Source: Aliagarivorans marinus DSM 23064
GTDB lineage: Bacteria; Pseudomonadota; Gammaproteobacteria; Enterobacterales; Celerinatantimonadaceae
NCBI RefSeq assembly: GCF_000429485.1
Contig: NZ_AUBY01000020.1
Location: 51,039 to 115,038 of the forward strand
Direction: 5' to 3'
Length of the DNA: 64,000 bases
Part shown: one piece after another, positions 1-9,139 of the stretch
Layout of the letters: every line of letters begins with the position of its first letter
Position numbering within the stretch: the first letter of the stretch is position 1
Translations under genes and position numbers: made by a program
The notes under the pieces: model-generated
Databases searched by the model: none
Told to the model about the DNA's origin: nothing
Seen by the model: only the letters and a program-made list of their open reading frames with translations

Positions 1-609
1 GTTTATCAATACCGTAGCCATCTGGCGGGCAAACTGCGCCGCTACTACCAAGGCTATGCCGTGGTGCTGTTGGTCGCTGCTGCTGCCAACTACACGCTAT
101 TGCTGATGGCGCTGACCTATAACTTGCCTTGGCTGTGGCAGAACGTGGGCAGCTGGCCGCTGTTTAACCTCAGCACCCTAAGCTTTGCCACGCCGGCCCT
201 GCTGTTAGCGCTTGGTGGACAGCTCCATCGCCCATGGCGCAACTACTGTTGGTATGCTGCAGCGGCGACAATCTGGCTGTGGCTGAACATCGCATTACAC
301 CATTTATGGCAGGGCAGCGTGCGCTGGGATCTACCGATTTCCAGTGCAGAGGTGTACAGCTTCTCGCTGATGTGGCTGCTACTGGCCATTGCCGCCATCT
401 TGCTGGGGCATCGCTATCAGCTGAAGGCGGTGTATCAGTTTGGTCTGGCGCAGCTACTGCTGACCATCGGCAAGTTGTTCTTGGTCGATATGGAAGGGCT
501 CACTGGGCTGCTGCGGGTGGCGTCGTTCTTGGGCATGGGCCTGAGCCTGCTCGGCCTGTCTTACCTGCATAAACAGTTGGTGGGCAGCGCTAAACAAGAA
601 TCGGACTAG
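1..609 (+). CDS. DUF2339 membrane protein, C-terminal part
   Basis: The frame is open to the first base of the window, so the 5' part of the gene is missing. The visible 202 residues are almost wholly hydrophobic, with about five or six membrane segments. They end in a block typical of the C-terminus of DUF2339 multi-pass inner-membrane proteins (YQFGLAQLLLTIGKLFLVDM, then GLLRVASFLGMGLSLLGLSY). The function of the family is not established. A GTG at 61 could be read as a start, but in-frame coding continues upstream of it, so it is not the real one. A strong hairpin terminator follows the stop codon. Confidence 0.85.
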   Translation, partial: VYQYRSHLAGKLRRYYQGYAVVLLVAAAANYTLLLMALTYNLPWLWQNVGSWPLFNLSTLSFATPALLLALGGQLHRPWRNYCWYAAAATIWLWLNIALHHLWQGSVRWDLPISSAEVYSFSLMWLLLAIAAILLGHRYQLKAVYQFGLAQLLLTIGKLFLVDMEGLTGLLRVASFLGMGLSLLGLSYLHKQLVGSAKQESD

Positions 610-615
610 CTCAGT

Positions 616-651
616 AAATGCGGTGGTCAACAACCTGTGCCACCGCATTTT
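616..651. terminator. Hairpin terminator after DUF2339 gene
   Basis: An 11-bp perfect stem (616-626 with 640-650) has a 13-nt loop and runs into TTTT. The A-rich left side also lets it work on the minus strand, so it may serve the convergent DUF748 gene too. Confidence 0.75.
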
Positions 652-659
652 GACTGGCG

Positions 660-685
660 CGCTCTTGCGAAAAGACAAAAGAGCG
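660..685 (-). terminator. Putative terminator of DUF748 gene
   Basis: A 7-bp stem (660-666 with 679-685) lies just past the stop codon of the minus-strand gene. There is no strong T-tract, so it may be only a stabilising 3' hairpin, with the stronger hairpin at 616-651 doing the termination. Confidence 0.4.
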
Positions 686-691
686 AAAGGG

Positions 692-3682
692 CTAGTTCGC
701 AAGTATCGATAGCTCCACCGATGGCTCGCCTTGGGCGCTCTGCCGGTCGACCCGTTCAACAAACACCCGCTCCAACTCGATCCCCTGCTCCAGCAAGGCC
801 TGCTTAACCGCATCGGCGCGTGCCTCTGCCAGCGCCTTGTAGCGCTGCTCGTCCACCTGCTGGATGTCCATCAGAGTTTGGTAACGCAAACCCAGTAACT
901 CCTCGTCCAGCGCGGCTAAGCGGTCCTCGGCCTGCAGCTGCTGGCGCAGTTGTTGGTAGGCTTCAGTGGCTTGCTCCGCGGGTATGGCCTCGAGGTAGGC
1001 TTGCTCAAGCGCGGTTTGCAGCGAGGGCTCGACGAGGATCTCATCCAAGCCGATTAATGCCACTGCGGCATCCGATTCGCCAGCACTTTGCTGTTGATCA
1101 CTAAGCTGTTGACCGCTAAGCAGTTGCTCGCTAAGCAGTTGCTGCTTGATCGCCTCAGCCTCGCCGACCGGGTCAACATAGCCCTGTAGGCCCAGCTTGA
1201 CTGAAGGGCGCTGCTGGATGCCCTTCGCTAGCGAGGCAATGCGCTGGCTCTGCGCAGCTGTTAGCTCGCTGCTGCCCGGGGCAAAGCTCACTTGGCTGAG
1301 GTTGTCGTCGGTTCCCACCAAGCTGGCAATAATGGAAAAGGGCGAGGTAATCAACTTGGTAATCGCACTACCAATGGCCTTGCCGATCAGCGCACTGACA
1401 TCGAAGCTAGGGTCATTGATATCGCCATTGACCTGCAAACCGAGGTCAATCACCCCTTGGTCATCCTCAAGCAGGGCTACCGCCAGCTCCAGCGGCAAAC
1501 TGGTAGCCTTCTCGCTTTGGATCCGCTTGCCCAGCTTAAGCTGTTCGATGACGATGCGATTGTCGCCATTGAGCTGGCCTTGCTCCACCTGATAACCCAG
1601 GTCCAGCGACAGCTGGCCCCGCTCAATCACATAGCCCGCGTAGGTGCCTGAGTAGGCATTCAGTCGGGTCAGCTCCAGGTGTTCAAAGCTAAGCGCACTG
1701 TCGAACTGCAACTGCTCGGCAAACGGCGCGGCAGAGCCTTGGAAGGCAACCGGCGCATAGCCATCCACCTGCCCGCTAAGTTGCAGCTCGGCCGAGCTAT
1801 CCGGGTGGTTACTCAAAGCGCCAAGTTGTCCATTGACCCGTTGGATATCGGTTTGAAAGTTCGGCTCAAGGGTATAGTCAGCAAAATCCACCTGACCATC
1901 CTTCAGGCTCAAGCCCGCCAGCTCAATGGTCCAAGGCGCCGGCTCGCTATCTTCACCTTGGCTCGCCGGCTGCTCATCGTTGGCTGAGCTATCGCTGGGG
2001 CTACTGGTGGGCTTTACAAGGCCTTGCAAGTTGGTGCTGAAATCGGGGCGGATCTCTATCTGCATGGCAGGTGCATCCAGCTGGCTACTGGCAATACGAA
2101 TCAGCCGAGTTTGCGAGTCCACCTCCAGCGAAGGCACATCTAAGCGGTCCCAAGCTAGCAGTTCACTTTGGTCTCGCTGGTCAATAATCTTCAGCTGCCC
2201 TAACTGATAACCACCAGCTAGCTGATAGCTGAGCGGCTCCGCCCAGCTCAGCTTTAGCTCAGGGGTGGCCGAGAACAGCGCAGACTGGAGCGATATCTCC
2301 AGATAAGGGCTTAGGTAGCGGTTAAGCAGGCCCAGATTGAGCTGATCAATCTCGCCAGCTAACGCCAAGGATTGGCCTGAAGGGTCAACGAGTCCGGCAA
2401 AGTCTAAGCGCCCACCGCTTGCAATGGAGAGACTCAGCTGGCTATCGAAGGCCTGCAACTGAGAGTCAATCGCGCCAGCTCGCAGGGCTTCCAGCAGCAG
2501 CTGGTGTTGAACAGGCTCGCCGGAGAGCTGCTCATCAAAGCGCAGCTTGGCATTGGCTATAGCTACTTGCTCAACACTCCAGCGCCAGGCTGACTCAGCA
2601 GGTTCCGGTTCTGGAGCGGGCTTCTCTGCAGATGATTCCGGCTGAAGCTTCGCAAGTGGCAATAGCTCTTGCTCGTCATCCAGAGCTAGCCATAGCGATA
2701 AGCCCTCGGAGTCGATCGAGGAGACGGATAGCTGTTGTTGCGCTAAATCAAATGCCAAGCCGCTAACGCGGAGTCGCTCCTGACTTAGCCATGGCTGCTG
2801 CTCAATGGCTAACTGCAGATCGGCAATTGTCAGTTGCTCACCGGCGAGTTTAAGCTCAACCTCCTCGGCAAAATCGAGATCCAACTCCAAGTCCAGATCC
2901 AACTTGCCTTGCTGCAACTGGATATCCACCGGCAGTTCGACCAACTGCACCAACGGGCTTAGGGCGATCTGCTTGAGGCTCAGCGCGCCTTGTAAGTGGC
3001 TATCGATCAGGTCTAAGCGCCCCAGCCAATGTAGCTCGCCACCACTGCTAAAACTCATGTCCAAGCGGTGCTGCTGGTCTTCGGCAGCCAGGTAGCTACT
3101 CAGCTCACTGATCTCAAGATTGATCGGATCCAGGCTCAGCGACTTGCCACTGCGCGCGTCGCGATAGTCTACTAGAGCATCAATCAGACGAGTATTGCTG
3201 AGGGTAAAGCGCGGTAGCCCACCATCGGCAGGCTGCTCAACCTCATTTGGCGATGACTCCGCAGGCGCTTGAAACGGGGCGAGCTTTTGCCAATTAAGTA
3301 GCCCTTGCTCGTCTACGCTCACATGCACATGCAGGCGCTCAAGCTCTATCGCGGTGACCAGCCATGCACGCTCAAGCACTGACGATAGCGATAGCTCGAC
3401 TCTGGCGGCCTGCAGCGAGAGCAATGGCTCCTCTGCGCTGCCCAGCTCCAGCTCGCTTAACTGAGCACTTAGTTTAAAGGGATGAAAGGTTAGCGATCCA
3501 AGACGGGCAGGTGTTCCAAGTTGCGCACTCAGCTGCTTCTCTGCCTGCGAGCGGCCAAGGGTAGGCACAGCGACTAAGGCAAGCAGCAAATAGACCGCGA
3601 ACAGACCGACCACCACCAGCAGTAAGATTTTCCACCAAGCCCATCGCTTGCTTTTGTTTACCTCTGATGCTGGCTGTGTCAT
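692..3682 (-). CDS. DUF748 / AsmA-like envelope protein
   Basis: This 996-residue protein has a short cytoplasmic N-terminus, one membrane anchor at about residues 15-40 (ILLLVVVGLFAVYLLLALVA) and a very long periplasmic part built of repetitive beta-strand-like segments. That layout is seen in DUF748 and AsmA-like proteins, which are thought to help move lipids or shape the outer envelope. The last 200 residues start with a degenerate OmpA-like stretch (VSFAPGSSELTAAQSQRIA). It is broken by a Q/S-rich insert made of 15-bp DNA repeats. The start at 3682 is preferred to 3706 because GGGAG lies 8-9 nt upstream of it. Family assignment is good; the molecular role is inferred. Confidence 0.8.
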   Translation of the reverse strand: MTQPASEVNKSKRWAWWKILLLVVVGLFAVYLLLALVAVPTLGRSQAEKQLSAQLGTPARLGSLTFHPFKLSAQLSELELGSAEEPLLSLQAARVELSLSSVLERAWLVTAIELERLHVHVSVDEQGLLNWQKLAPFQAPAESSPNEVEQPADGGLPRFTLSNTRLIDALVDYRDARSGKSLSLDPINLEISELSSYLAAEDQQHRLDMSFSSGGELHWLGRLDLIDSHLQGALSLKQIALSPLVQLVELPVDIQLQQGKLDLDLELDLDFAEEVELKLAGEQLTIADLQLAIEQQPWLSQERLRVSGLAFDLAQQQLSVSSIDSEGLSLWLALDDEQELLPLAKLQPESSAEKPAPEPEPAESAWRWSVEQVAIANAKLRFDEQLSGEPVQHQLLLEALRAGAIDSQLQAFDSQLSLSIASGGRLDFAGLVDPSGQSLALAGEIDQLNLGLLNRYLSPYLEISLQSALFSATPELKLSWAEPLSYQLAGGYQLGQLKIIDQRDQSELLAWDRLDVPSLEVDSQTRLIRIASSQLDAPAMQIEIRPDFSTNLQGLVKPTSSPSDSSANDEQPASQGEDSEPAPWTIELAGLSLKDGQVDFADYTLEPNFQTDIQRVNGQLGALSNHPDSSAELQLSGQVDGYAPVAFQGSAAPFAEQLQFDSALSFEHLELTRLNAYSGTYAGYVIERGQLSLDLGYQVEQGQLNGDNRIVIEQLKLGKRIQSEKATSLPLELAVALLEDDQGVIDLGLQVNGDINDPSFDVSALIGKAIGSAITKLITSPFSIIASLVGTDDNLSQVSFAPGSSELTAAQSQRIASLAKGIQQRPSVKLGLQGYVDPVGEAEAIKQQLLSEQLLSGQQLSDQQQSAGESDAAVALIGLDEILVEPSLQTALEQAYLEAIPAEQATEAYQQLRQQLQAEDRLAALDEELLGLRYQTLMDIQQVDEQRYKALAEARADAVKQALLEQGIELERVFVERVDRQSAQGEPSVELSILAN
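1091..1150. repeat. 15-bp tandem repeat inside DUF748 gene
   Basis: Four consecutive 15-bp units (1091-1105, 1106-1120, 1121-1135, 1136-1150) share a ctgttg/cagttg...cgctaag core. On the coding (minus) strand they encode five-residue units of the form L-S-x-Q-x. The unit length keeps the frame, so copy number could vary without breaking the gene. Confidence 0.7.
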
Positions 3683-3728
3683 TGCACTTGCTCCCGTGAA
3701 GGCCATCTGAGTGAGCTGAGTCTAAGCA

Positions 3729-4361
3729 TTATTTATGACCACTAAAAAGCAAACGAATTCCCAAGCCTAGCAAGGCGAGCCCCATGGTGCGTTCAAACCA
3801 GTGACCCACCTTCAAAAATTGCCTGCGCACCCGTTGCGTTGTCAGCAAGTAAGACAGCAGCATAAACCACAGTGCGGTTGCCACCATCATGTACACACCA
3901 TAGGCGAACTGCACCGCGATCGGCGTGTCGTGGCTGATCACCACCGAGAACAGTGAAAGGAAGAACAGCAGGGCCTTCGGATTGGTGCCATTGGTCAGAA
4001 AGCCGTTGATGAAGGCTTGCCGAGGGGTCATGGCATTGCCGCCATCCAGCTCAATATCCTGCTGACTACGCGCCCCGGCTCTGAGCGACATAATCCCGAT
4101 GTAAATCAGATAGCCCGCCCCCACCAGCTTCACCAGATTAAACAGCCATAAGGAGTTGGCTACGATAAGGCCGATCCCCAGCACCGAGTACAGCACATGG
4201 ATAAAGATGGCGCAGCCGACGCCGATGGAGGTTAGCATCGCCGCTTGCCGCCCTTGAGTAACGCCGTTTCGCAGCACCACCGCGAAATCAGGCCCGGGCG
4301 AGGCCACCGCCAACAAGTGCACCAAGGCCACGGTGGCAAACTCTGTCCAATACATGCTCAT
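3729..4361 (-). CDS. LysE/RhtB family amino acid exporter
   Basis: The 210-residue protein has about six membrane segments. Its N-terminus carries the LysE/RhtB signature (HLLAVASPGPDFAVVLRNGV), followed by GVGCAIFIHVLYSVLGIG and a central NPKALLFFLSLF. Members export amino acids or derivatives such as lysine, homoserine or threonine across the inner membrane. The substrate cannot be read from the sequence. Length is normal for the family. It sits 46 bp upstream of the DUF748 gene on the same strand and has its own start region facing the GGDEF regulator. Confidence 0.88.
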   Translation of the reverse strand: MSMYWTEFATVALVHLLAVASPGPDFAVVLRNGVTQGRQAAMLTSIGVGCAIFIHVLYSVLGIGLIVANSLWLFNLVKLVGAGYLIYIGIMSLRAGARSQQDIELDGGNAMTPRQAFINGFLTNGTNPKALLFFLSLFSVVISHDTPIAVQFAYGVYMMVATALWFMLLSYLLTTQRVRRQFLKVGHWFERTMGLALLGLGIRLLFSGHK

Positions 4362-4578
4362 TCCACAAAAATTCTGAGTAATTCCAACATACTATACCGA
4401 AAGCCCACCAAGTGGCAGGTAGCGCTTAGTCATCGTGGCAGAGAAGATACCCACAGCAAATGAAGAGATTTGGAGCAGTATCATCCACGTTTGCGTTTTG
4501 CCCCCAGCCGTCTATCTTCACCATTCGAGTTTGCAAGGATGCTCTACACTTAGCCAAGTGCAGTAGAAGGAATACGTT

Positions 4579-5823
4579 ATGCTCCAAGTGCTGATAGTCG
4601 ATGACAGCGCCACCGTTCTGAAGATCATTCGCCACGTCAGTGGCCGCCTCACCCACCTAAAGCCCGTGTTTGCTTCCAGCTTTGAACAAGCTAAGCAGCT
4701 GTATTTGAGCGCGCCGGATCAGTACTTTGCCGCCTTGTCCGATTACAGCCTGCCGGATTCACCCAACGGCGAACTCATCGACTTCTTGCTCGAACAAGGC
4801 CTACCGACCGTGGTGCTTTCGGGTTCGTTCAATGAAAAAAATCAGGGTGAGCTCATCCTCAAGGGCGTGGTCGACTATGTGCTCAAGGAGGGGCGCTACT
4901 CTTACGAGCTGGCGATGGACCTACTCAACCAGCTCTATCAAAACCGCAATGTAAAGGTGCTGGTCGCTGAAGATTCGCGCAGCGCCCGCAAATATATCGT
5001 CGGTCAACTCAATCGCCACCTCTATCAGGTGATCGAGGCCGAGAACGGCGCGATAGCACTGCAAGCCCTGCGTGATGACCCAGAAATCAAGCTGTTGATT
5101 ACCGATTATCAGATGCCGGAAATGGATGGCTATCAACTGGTGCAAACCATTCGCCACGAGATGGCCACTCGGCGCCTGTCGATTCTTGGGCTCTCTTCAG
5201 CCGACAATGTCATCGTCTCCAGCAAGTTCATTAAAAATGGCGCCGACGACTTCCTGCACAAGCCCTTCTCGGTGGAAGAGTTTCAGTGCCGGGTTAGCCA
5301 CAACCTGAATACCCTGAGTATGCTCGAAGAGCTGGAGAAAGCCGCCTATCAAGACTACCTGACCGAGATCCCCAACCGTCGCTTCTTTATCGAGCGGGCC
5401 CGTGAGCTCTACGAGCAAGCCGAAAGTAAGCAAACCCAACTGGCAGTGGCGGTCATGGATATCGACAAGTTCAAGCTGTTTAACGACCAACACGGCCATG
5501 AGGCCGGCGATGCGGTGCTAAAACACTTTGCGCAAATCCTGAAGCGTTGTTTGGGCAAGTTTGTGTTTGGTCGCACCGGCGGCGAAGAGTTCAGTGTCGC
5601 GATGGCGGGGCTAAGCAACGACCAGGCCTACCAACTGCTCGATGCCTTCCGTAATCAGATCGCCGATAGCCAATGTGACTACAACGGCCAACAGCTCACC
5701 ATCACCGTGAGCATCGGGGTGACCAACGACTTGAGCGAGCATCTGGAAGGGCAACTTCACCATGCTGATGAGCTGCTCTACAATGCCAAGGAAGCCGGGC
5801 GAAACTTGGTGGTGGGTGATTAG
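4579..5823 (+). CDS. Double-receiver diguanylate cyclase (REC-REC-GGDEF)
   Basis: This 414-residue soluble response regulator should make cyclic-di-GMP from two GTP. REC1 (about 1-120) has the acidic pair D8/D9, phospho-acceptor D55 and K103. REC2 (about 128-245) has acceptor D176 in TDYQMPEMDGYQ and K228 in HKPF. The catalytic domain (about 255-414) has IPNRRFF, DIDKFKLFNDQHGHEAGD and the active-site GGEEF at 334-338. The RxxD inhibitory site expected nine residues before GGEEF is absent (LGKF there), so product feedback inhibition at that site is unlikely. No histidine kinase lies beside it, so its phosphodonor is unknown. Confidence 0.92.
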   Translation: MLQVLIVDDSATVLKIIRHVSGRLTHLKPVFASSFEQAKQLYLSAPDQYFAALSDYSLPDSPNGELIDFLLEQGLPTVVLSGSFNEKNQGELILKGVVDYVLKEGRYSYELAMDLLNQLYQNRNVKVLVAEDSRSARKYIVGQLNRHLYQVIEAENGAIALQALRDDPEIKLLITDYQMPEMDGYQLVQTIRHEMATRRLSILGLSSADNVIVSSKFIKNGADDFLHKPFSVEEFQCRVSHNLNTLSMLEELEKAAYQDYLTEIPNRRFFIERARELYEQAESKQTQLAVAVMDIDKFKLFNDQHGHEAGDAVLKHFAQILKRCLGKFVFGRTGGEEFSVAMAGLSNDQAYQLLDAFRNQIADSQCDYNGQQLTITVSIGVTNDLSEHLEGQLHHADELLYNAKEAGRNLVVGD

Positions 5824-5920
5824 CGCGTTAAACCGCTGCCAGCACCGGAATTGCTCGCTATTGCAGCAGGTCTGAGTATAATCGCCGCCTGTTAACTATC
5901 AGCTACAAGAGAGAAGCACC

Positions 5921-7255
5921 TTGCCATTTAGCCAATTCGGACTTGATCGACGCCTACTTTCCACCCTCGGCCACCTAGGGTTTGATAACGCGACAGAAAT
6001 CCAGCGCCTTGCCATTCCGGCAGCGATGGCTGGCAAAGACCTAATGGCTTCCTCTAAGACTGGCTCAGGCAAGACTCTGGCCTACCTGCTACCGGCAGTG
6101 CAACGCCTGCTTAAACAGCGCGCCCTGTCCAAGCGCGATCCACGCTGTGTAGTGCTGGCGCCAACCCGCGAGCTGGCTAAACAGGTGTTTGCGCAGGTAC
6201 GCACCCTGCTGGCGAATACCTCGTTCAAAGCGACCTTGATTACCGGTGGCGAGAACTTTAATGACCAGCGTAAAGCGCTGGCCAAAGATCCCCACGTTGT
6301 GGTGGCCACTCCAGGCCGTTTGGCCGATCACCTGAGCAAACGCCATTTATATCTGGAAGGGCTGGAGCTGCTGATTCTGGATGAAGCAGACCGTATGCTG
6401 GATTTGGGCTTTGCCGCGCAAATCAACCATATCAACCGCGCAGCCAGTCACCGCAAGCGCCAAACCATGATGTTCTCCGCGACCATGGACGACCCTCAAG
6501 TGCAGGATATCGCGCAGGGTCTGCTGCAAGCACCCGAACGCATCGCGGTGGGCTTTGGCTTCGCAGTGCACCAAGACATCAGCCAGCGCTTCTACCTAAG
6601 CGATAACGTTGAGCACAAGGAGAAGCAACTCGCGGAGCTGCTCAAGCAGCCTGAGCTTAACCAGGCCATCGTGTTCACCGCCACCCGTGCCGACACCCAG
6701 CGTCTGGCCGAGTTGTTTAACCAGCAAGGCATCGACAGCGCCGCACTGAACGCCGATCTGAACCAAGGTCAACGCAATCAGATTATGGATGGCTTCGCCC
6801 GCGGCCAGTCCAAGGTGCTGTTTACCACCGACTTGGCCTCGCGTGGCTTGGACATTGTGCAGGTTTCCCACGTTATCAACTTCGATATGCCAAAACATGT
6901 TGAAGAGTACGTGCATCGCATCGGCCGTACCGGACGCGCCGGCAATCAGGGGCAGGCCTTCTCCTTGGTGGGCCCGAAAGACTGGTACAGCTTCAAAACG
7001 CTGGAAAGCATGCTCGAAGGCAAACCCGAGTTTTCTGAGATTGAAGGTCTGGCTGCCAGTTTTAAAGGTCTGGCACCAAAGCGTAAGGCCAACAAGAGCA
7101 AGCCTCAGCCTTGGAAGAAGGCCAAGCAAGGGCCGAAGAAAGCAGGCGCAGCTAAACCCGCCAAGCGCAATAAAACCTTCGCTGCTGGCACTGATGTGGG
7201 TGAAGCGCCAATTCGCCGCATGAAGGTCAAGCCAGAAGACCTCGATCAGGAGTAG
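5921..7255 (+). CDS. DEAD-box ATP-dependent RNA helicase
   Basis: The 444-residue protein has the full helicase core: Q-motif region FSQFGLDRRLLSTL, Walker A SSKTGSGKT, PTRELA, DEAD in LDEADRMLDLGF, SAT in MFSATM, and the C-terminal RecA-like motifs TDLASRGLDI and HRIGRTGRAG. The last 70 residues are a Lys/Ala/Pro-rich basic tail likely to bind RNA. Such proteins remodel RNA in ribosome assembly or decay. It is distinct from the clear SrmB at 20342. The start is TTG at 5921, with an AAGAGAGAAG purine-rich region upstream. I do not assign a specific gene name. Confidence 0.9.
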   Translation: MPFSQFGLDRRLLSTLGHLGFDNATEIQRLAIPAAMAGKDLMASSKTGSGKTLAYLLPAVQRLLKQRALSKRDPRCVVLAPTRELAKQVFAQVRTLLANTSFKATLITGGENFNDQRKALAKDPHVVVATPGRLADHLSKRHLYLEGLELLILDEADRMLDLGFAAQINHINRAASHRKRQTMMFSATMDDPQVQDIAQGLLQAPERIAVGFGFAVHQDISQRFYLSDNVEHKEKQLAELLKQPELNQAIVFTATRADTQRLAELFNQQGIDSAALNADLNQGQRNQIMDGFARGQSKVLFTTDLASRGLDIVQVSHVINFDMPKHVEEYVHRIGRTGRAGNQGQAFSLVGPKDWYSFKTLESMLEGKPEFSEIEGLAASFKGLAPKRKANKSKPQPWKKAKQGPKKAGAAKPAKRNKTFAAGTDVGEAPIRRMKVKPEDLDQE

Positions 7256-7274
7256 TCACGCAACTGCACCAATC

Positions 7275-7313
7275 CCTAAGCCACCCCGTATGCGCAATGT
7301 ATGGTAGCTTAGG
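7275..7313. other. Hairpin between helicase and ABC exporter genes
   Basis: An 11-bp imperfect stem (7275-7285 with 7303-7313, one mismatch) encloses a 17-nt loop containing the palindrome tgcgca. It has no T-tract, so it may be a weak terminator of the helicase gene or a leader structure of the ABC transporter message. Confidence 0.35.
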
Positions 7314-7360
7314 AGTCTAGCGTTGCTATCTCGCTTGGCAGTCCAGGAGGAATCACCGGC

Positions 7361-9139
7361 ATGACGCCACAAGCATACAGCTGGCAGAAGATCCGCCAGC
7401 TGATCTTCTCCAATAAACGTCCCTTGTTACTGGCGCAGGTGATTGCGATTTTCGCCACCTTGGCCAGTGTTCCCACGCCGCTACTGATGCCACTGTTGGT
7501 CGATGAAGTGTTGCTCGAGCAACCCGGCCCCGCACTGGCGGCCCTCGACAAGATCTTACCCAGCGCATGGCATGGCCCCACCGGCTACATTCTCTCAGTA
7601 CTTTTTTTGGTGTTTCTGCTCCGTTTGGCCAGCACAGTGCTGTGGGTGCTGCAAAACCGTCAGTTCACCATTATCGGCAAACAGATCTGTTTTGAGATCC
7701 GCCGCGATCTGGTCGACTACCTCCCCAAGGTACAACTGCGCGAATATGAGACCCAAGGTTCGGGTGGGATCAGCGCTCGCTGTATCACCGATGTGGAAAC
7801 CTTGGATAAGTTTATCAGCGAGAGTATCTCCAAGTTTGTGGTGGCGATCCTCACGGTGATTGGCACCGCGGCCATCTTGCTGTGGCTTAACTGGCAGCTG
7901 GGGTTGGTGATCTTACTGCTGAATCCAGCAGTGGTGTACTTCTCCCAAAGCTTTGGCAAGCGGGTAAAAGAGCTCAAGCGCAAAGAAAACGCCGCCTTTG
8001 AGGCCTTTCAACTGGCGCTGATCGAAACCCTGGATAACATCCAGCAGCTGCGTAGCGCCCAGCGCGAGAAGCACTACTTTAAAGAGGTGGTGAGCGCGGC
8101 CAACGAGCTTAAACAGCGCGCTATCGACTCGCAGTGGAAGACCGACGCCGCCAACCGGCTTAGCTTTACCGTGTTCTTAGTCGGATTCGAGGCCTTCCGC
8201 GCCATCGCCATGCTGATGGTGGTGTTCTCCGATCTGACGGTGGGGCAGATCTTCGCGGTGTTCGGCTACCTGTGGTTTATGATGGGGCCCGTGCAAGAGC
8301 TGCTGAATATGCAGTACAGCTATTTTGCTGCCAATGCCGCATTGACTCGCCTCAATCAACTGTTTGCCATGCAGCCTGAGCCCCACTACCCCAATCAAGT
8401 CAATCCCTTTGCCAGCGAGGATGATGTGTCAATCAGCCTGCGCGATGTCGATTTCTCCTACAACCCTGAGTCACCGGTGCTGCAGCAGGTTAACTTGGAG
8501 GTGCCCGCAGGCAGGCGGGTTGCCTTGGTAGCGGTCAGTGGCGGTGGCAAGTCCACCATGGTGAACTTACTGTTAGGGCTGTATCAGGCCGATCGCGGCA
8601 GCATAAGGTTCAACGACGAGCCCATTGAGAAGATCGGTTATGGCTGTATTCGCAGCAACGTCGCCACGGTGTTACAGCAACCGATACTGTTCAATGCCTC
8701 AGTGCGCGACAATCTTTGCCTTGGTGCCAACCATGATGACCAAGAGATATGGCAAGCATTAGACATGGCTGAGCTTGGCGACACAGTGCGCGAGCTCGAG
8801 CAAGGGCTGGAGGCGCAGGTGGGGCGCAATGGCATCCGCCTCTCTGGCGGGCAGAAGCAACGAATGGCAATTGCCCGTATGGTTTTGAGCAATCCCAAGG
8901 TGGTGATCCTCGATGAGGCTACCTCTGCGCTGGATACCCAAACCGAGGCCCGGCTACACCATAATCTACGGCAGTTCCTCAAACAGCGCACCACCTTGAT
9001 TATCGCCCATCGCCTGAGCGCAATTCGTCAGGCCGATATCATCTATGTGCTGGATGACGGTCGAGTCAGCCAAAGTGGTGAGCACCAGCAGTTATTAGCT
9101 CAGCCCGGCCTATATCAAACCCTATACAGCGGTCATTAG
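7361..9139 (+). CDS. ABC exporter, fused membrane and ATPase domains
   Basis: This 592-residue half-transporter has a six-helix ABC exporter membrane domain (about 15-320) followed by a nucleotide-binding domain (about 345-590). The ATPase part shows Walker A (VSGGGKST), the Q-loop glutamine in VLQQP, signature LSGGQKQR, Walker B VVILDEATSALD and H-loop IIAHR. The first glycine of the usual GxxGxGKST is alanine here, a mild deviation. It should work as a homodimer exporting lipids, peptides or drugs; the substrate is unknown. AGGAGG stands 10 nt before the ATG. Its 3' end overlaps the convergent TIGR02444 gene by 18 bp. Confidence 0.9.
   Translation: MTPQAYSWQKIRQLIFSNKRPLLLAQVIAIFATLASVPTPLLMPLLVDEVLLEQPGPALAALDKILPSAWHGPTGYILSVLFLVFLLRLASTVLWVLQNRQFTIIGKQICFEIRRDLVDYLPKVQLREYETQGSGGISARCITDVETLDKFISESISKFVVAILTVIGTAAILLWLNWQLGLVILLLNPAVVYFSQSFGKRVKELKRKENAAFEAFQLALIETLDNIQQLRSAQREKHYFKEVVSAANELKQRAIDSQWKTDAANRLSFTVFLVGFEAFRAIAMLMVVFSDLTVGQIFAVFGYLWFMMGPVQELLNMQYSYFAANAALTRLNQLFAMQPEPHYPNQVNPFASEDDVSISLRDVDFSYNPESPVLQQVNLEVPAGRRVALVAVSGGGKSTMVNLLLGLYQADRGSIRFNDEPIEKIGYGCIRSNVATVLQQPILFNASVRDNLCLGANHDDQEIWQALDMAELGDTVRELEQGLEAQVGRNGIRLSGGQKQRMAIARMVLSNPKVVILDEATSALDTQTEARLHHNLRQFLKQRTTLIIAHRLSAIRQADIIYVLDDGRVSQSGEHQQLLAQPGLYQTLYSGH

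Noticed and set aside
6596..7129. 177-residue minus-strand frame opposite the DEAD-box helicase gene
   Set aside because: It is a shadow of the helicase coding frame with no family match.
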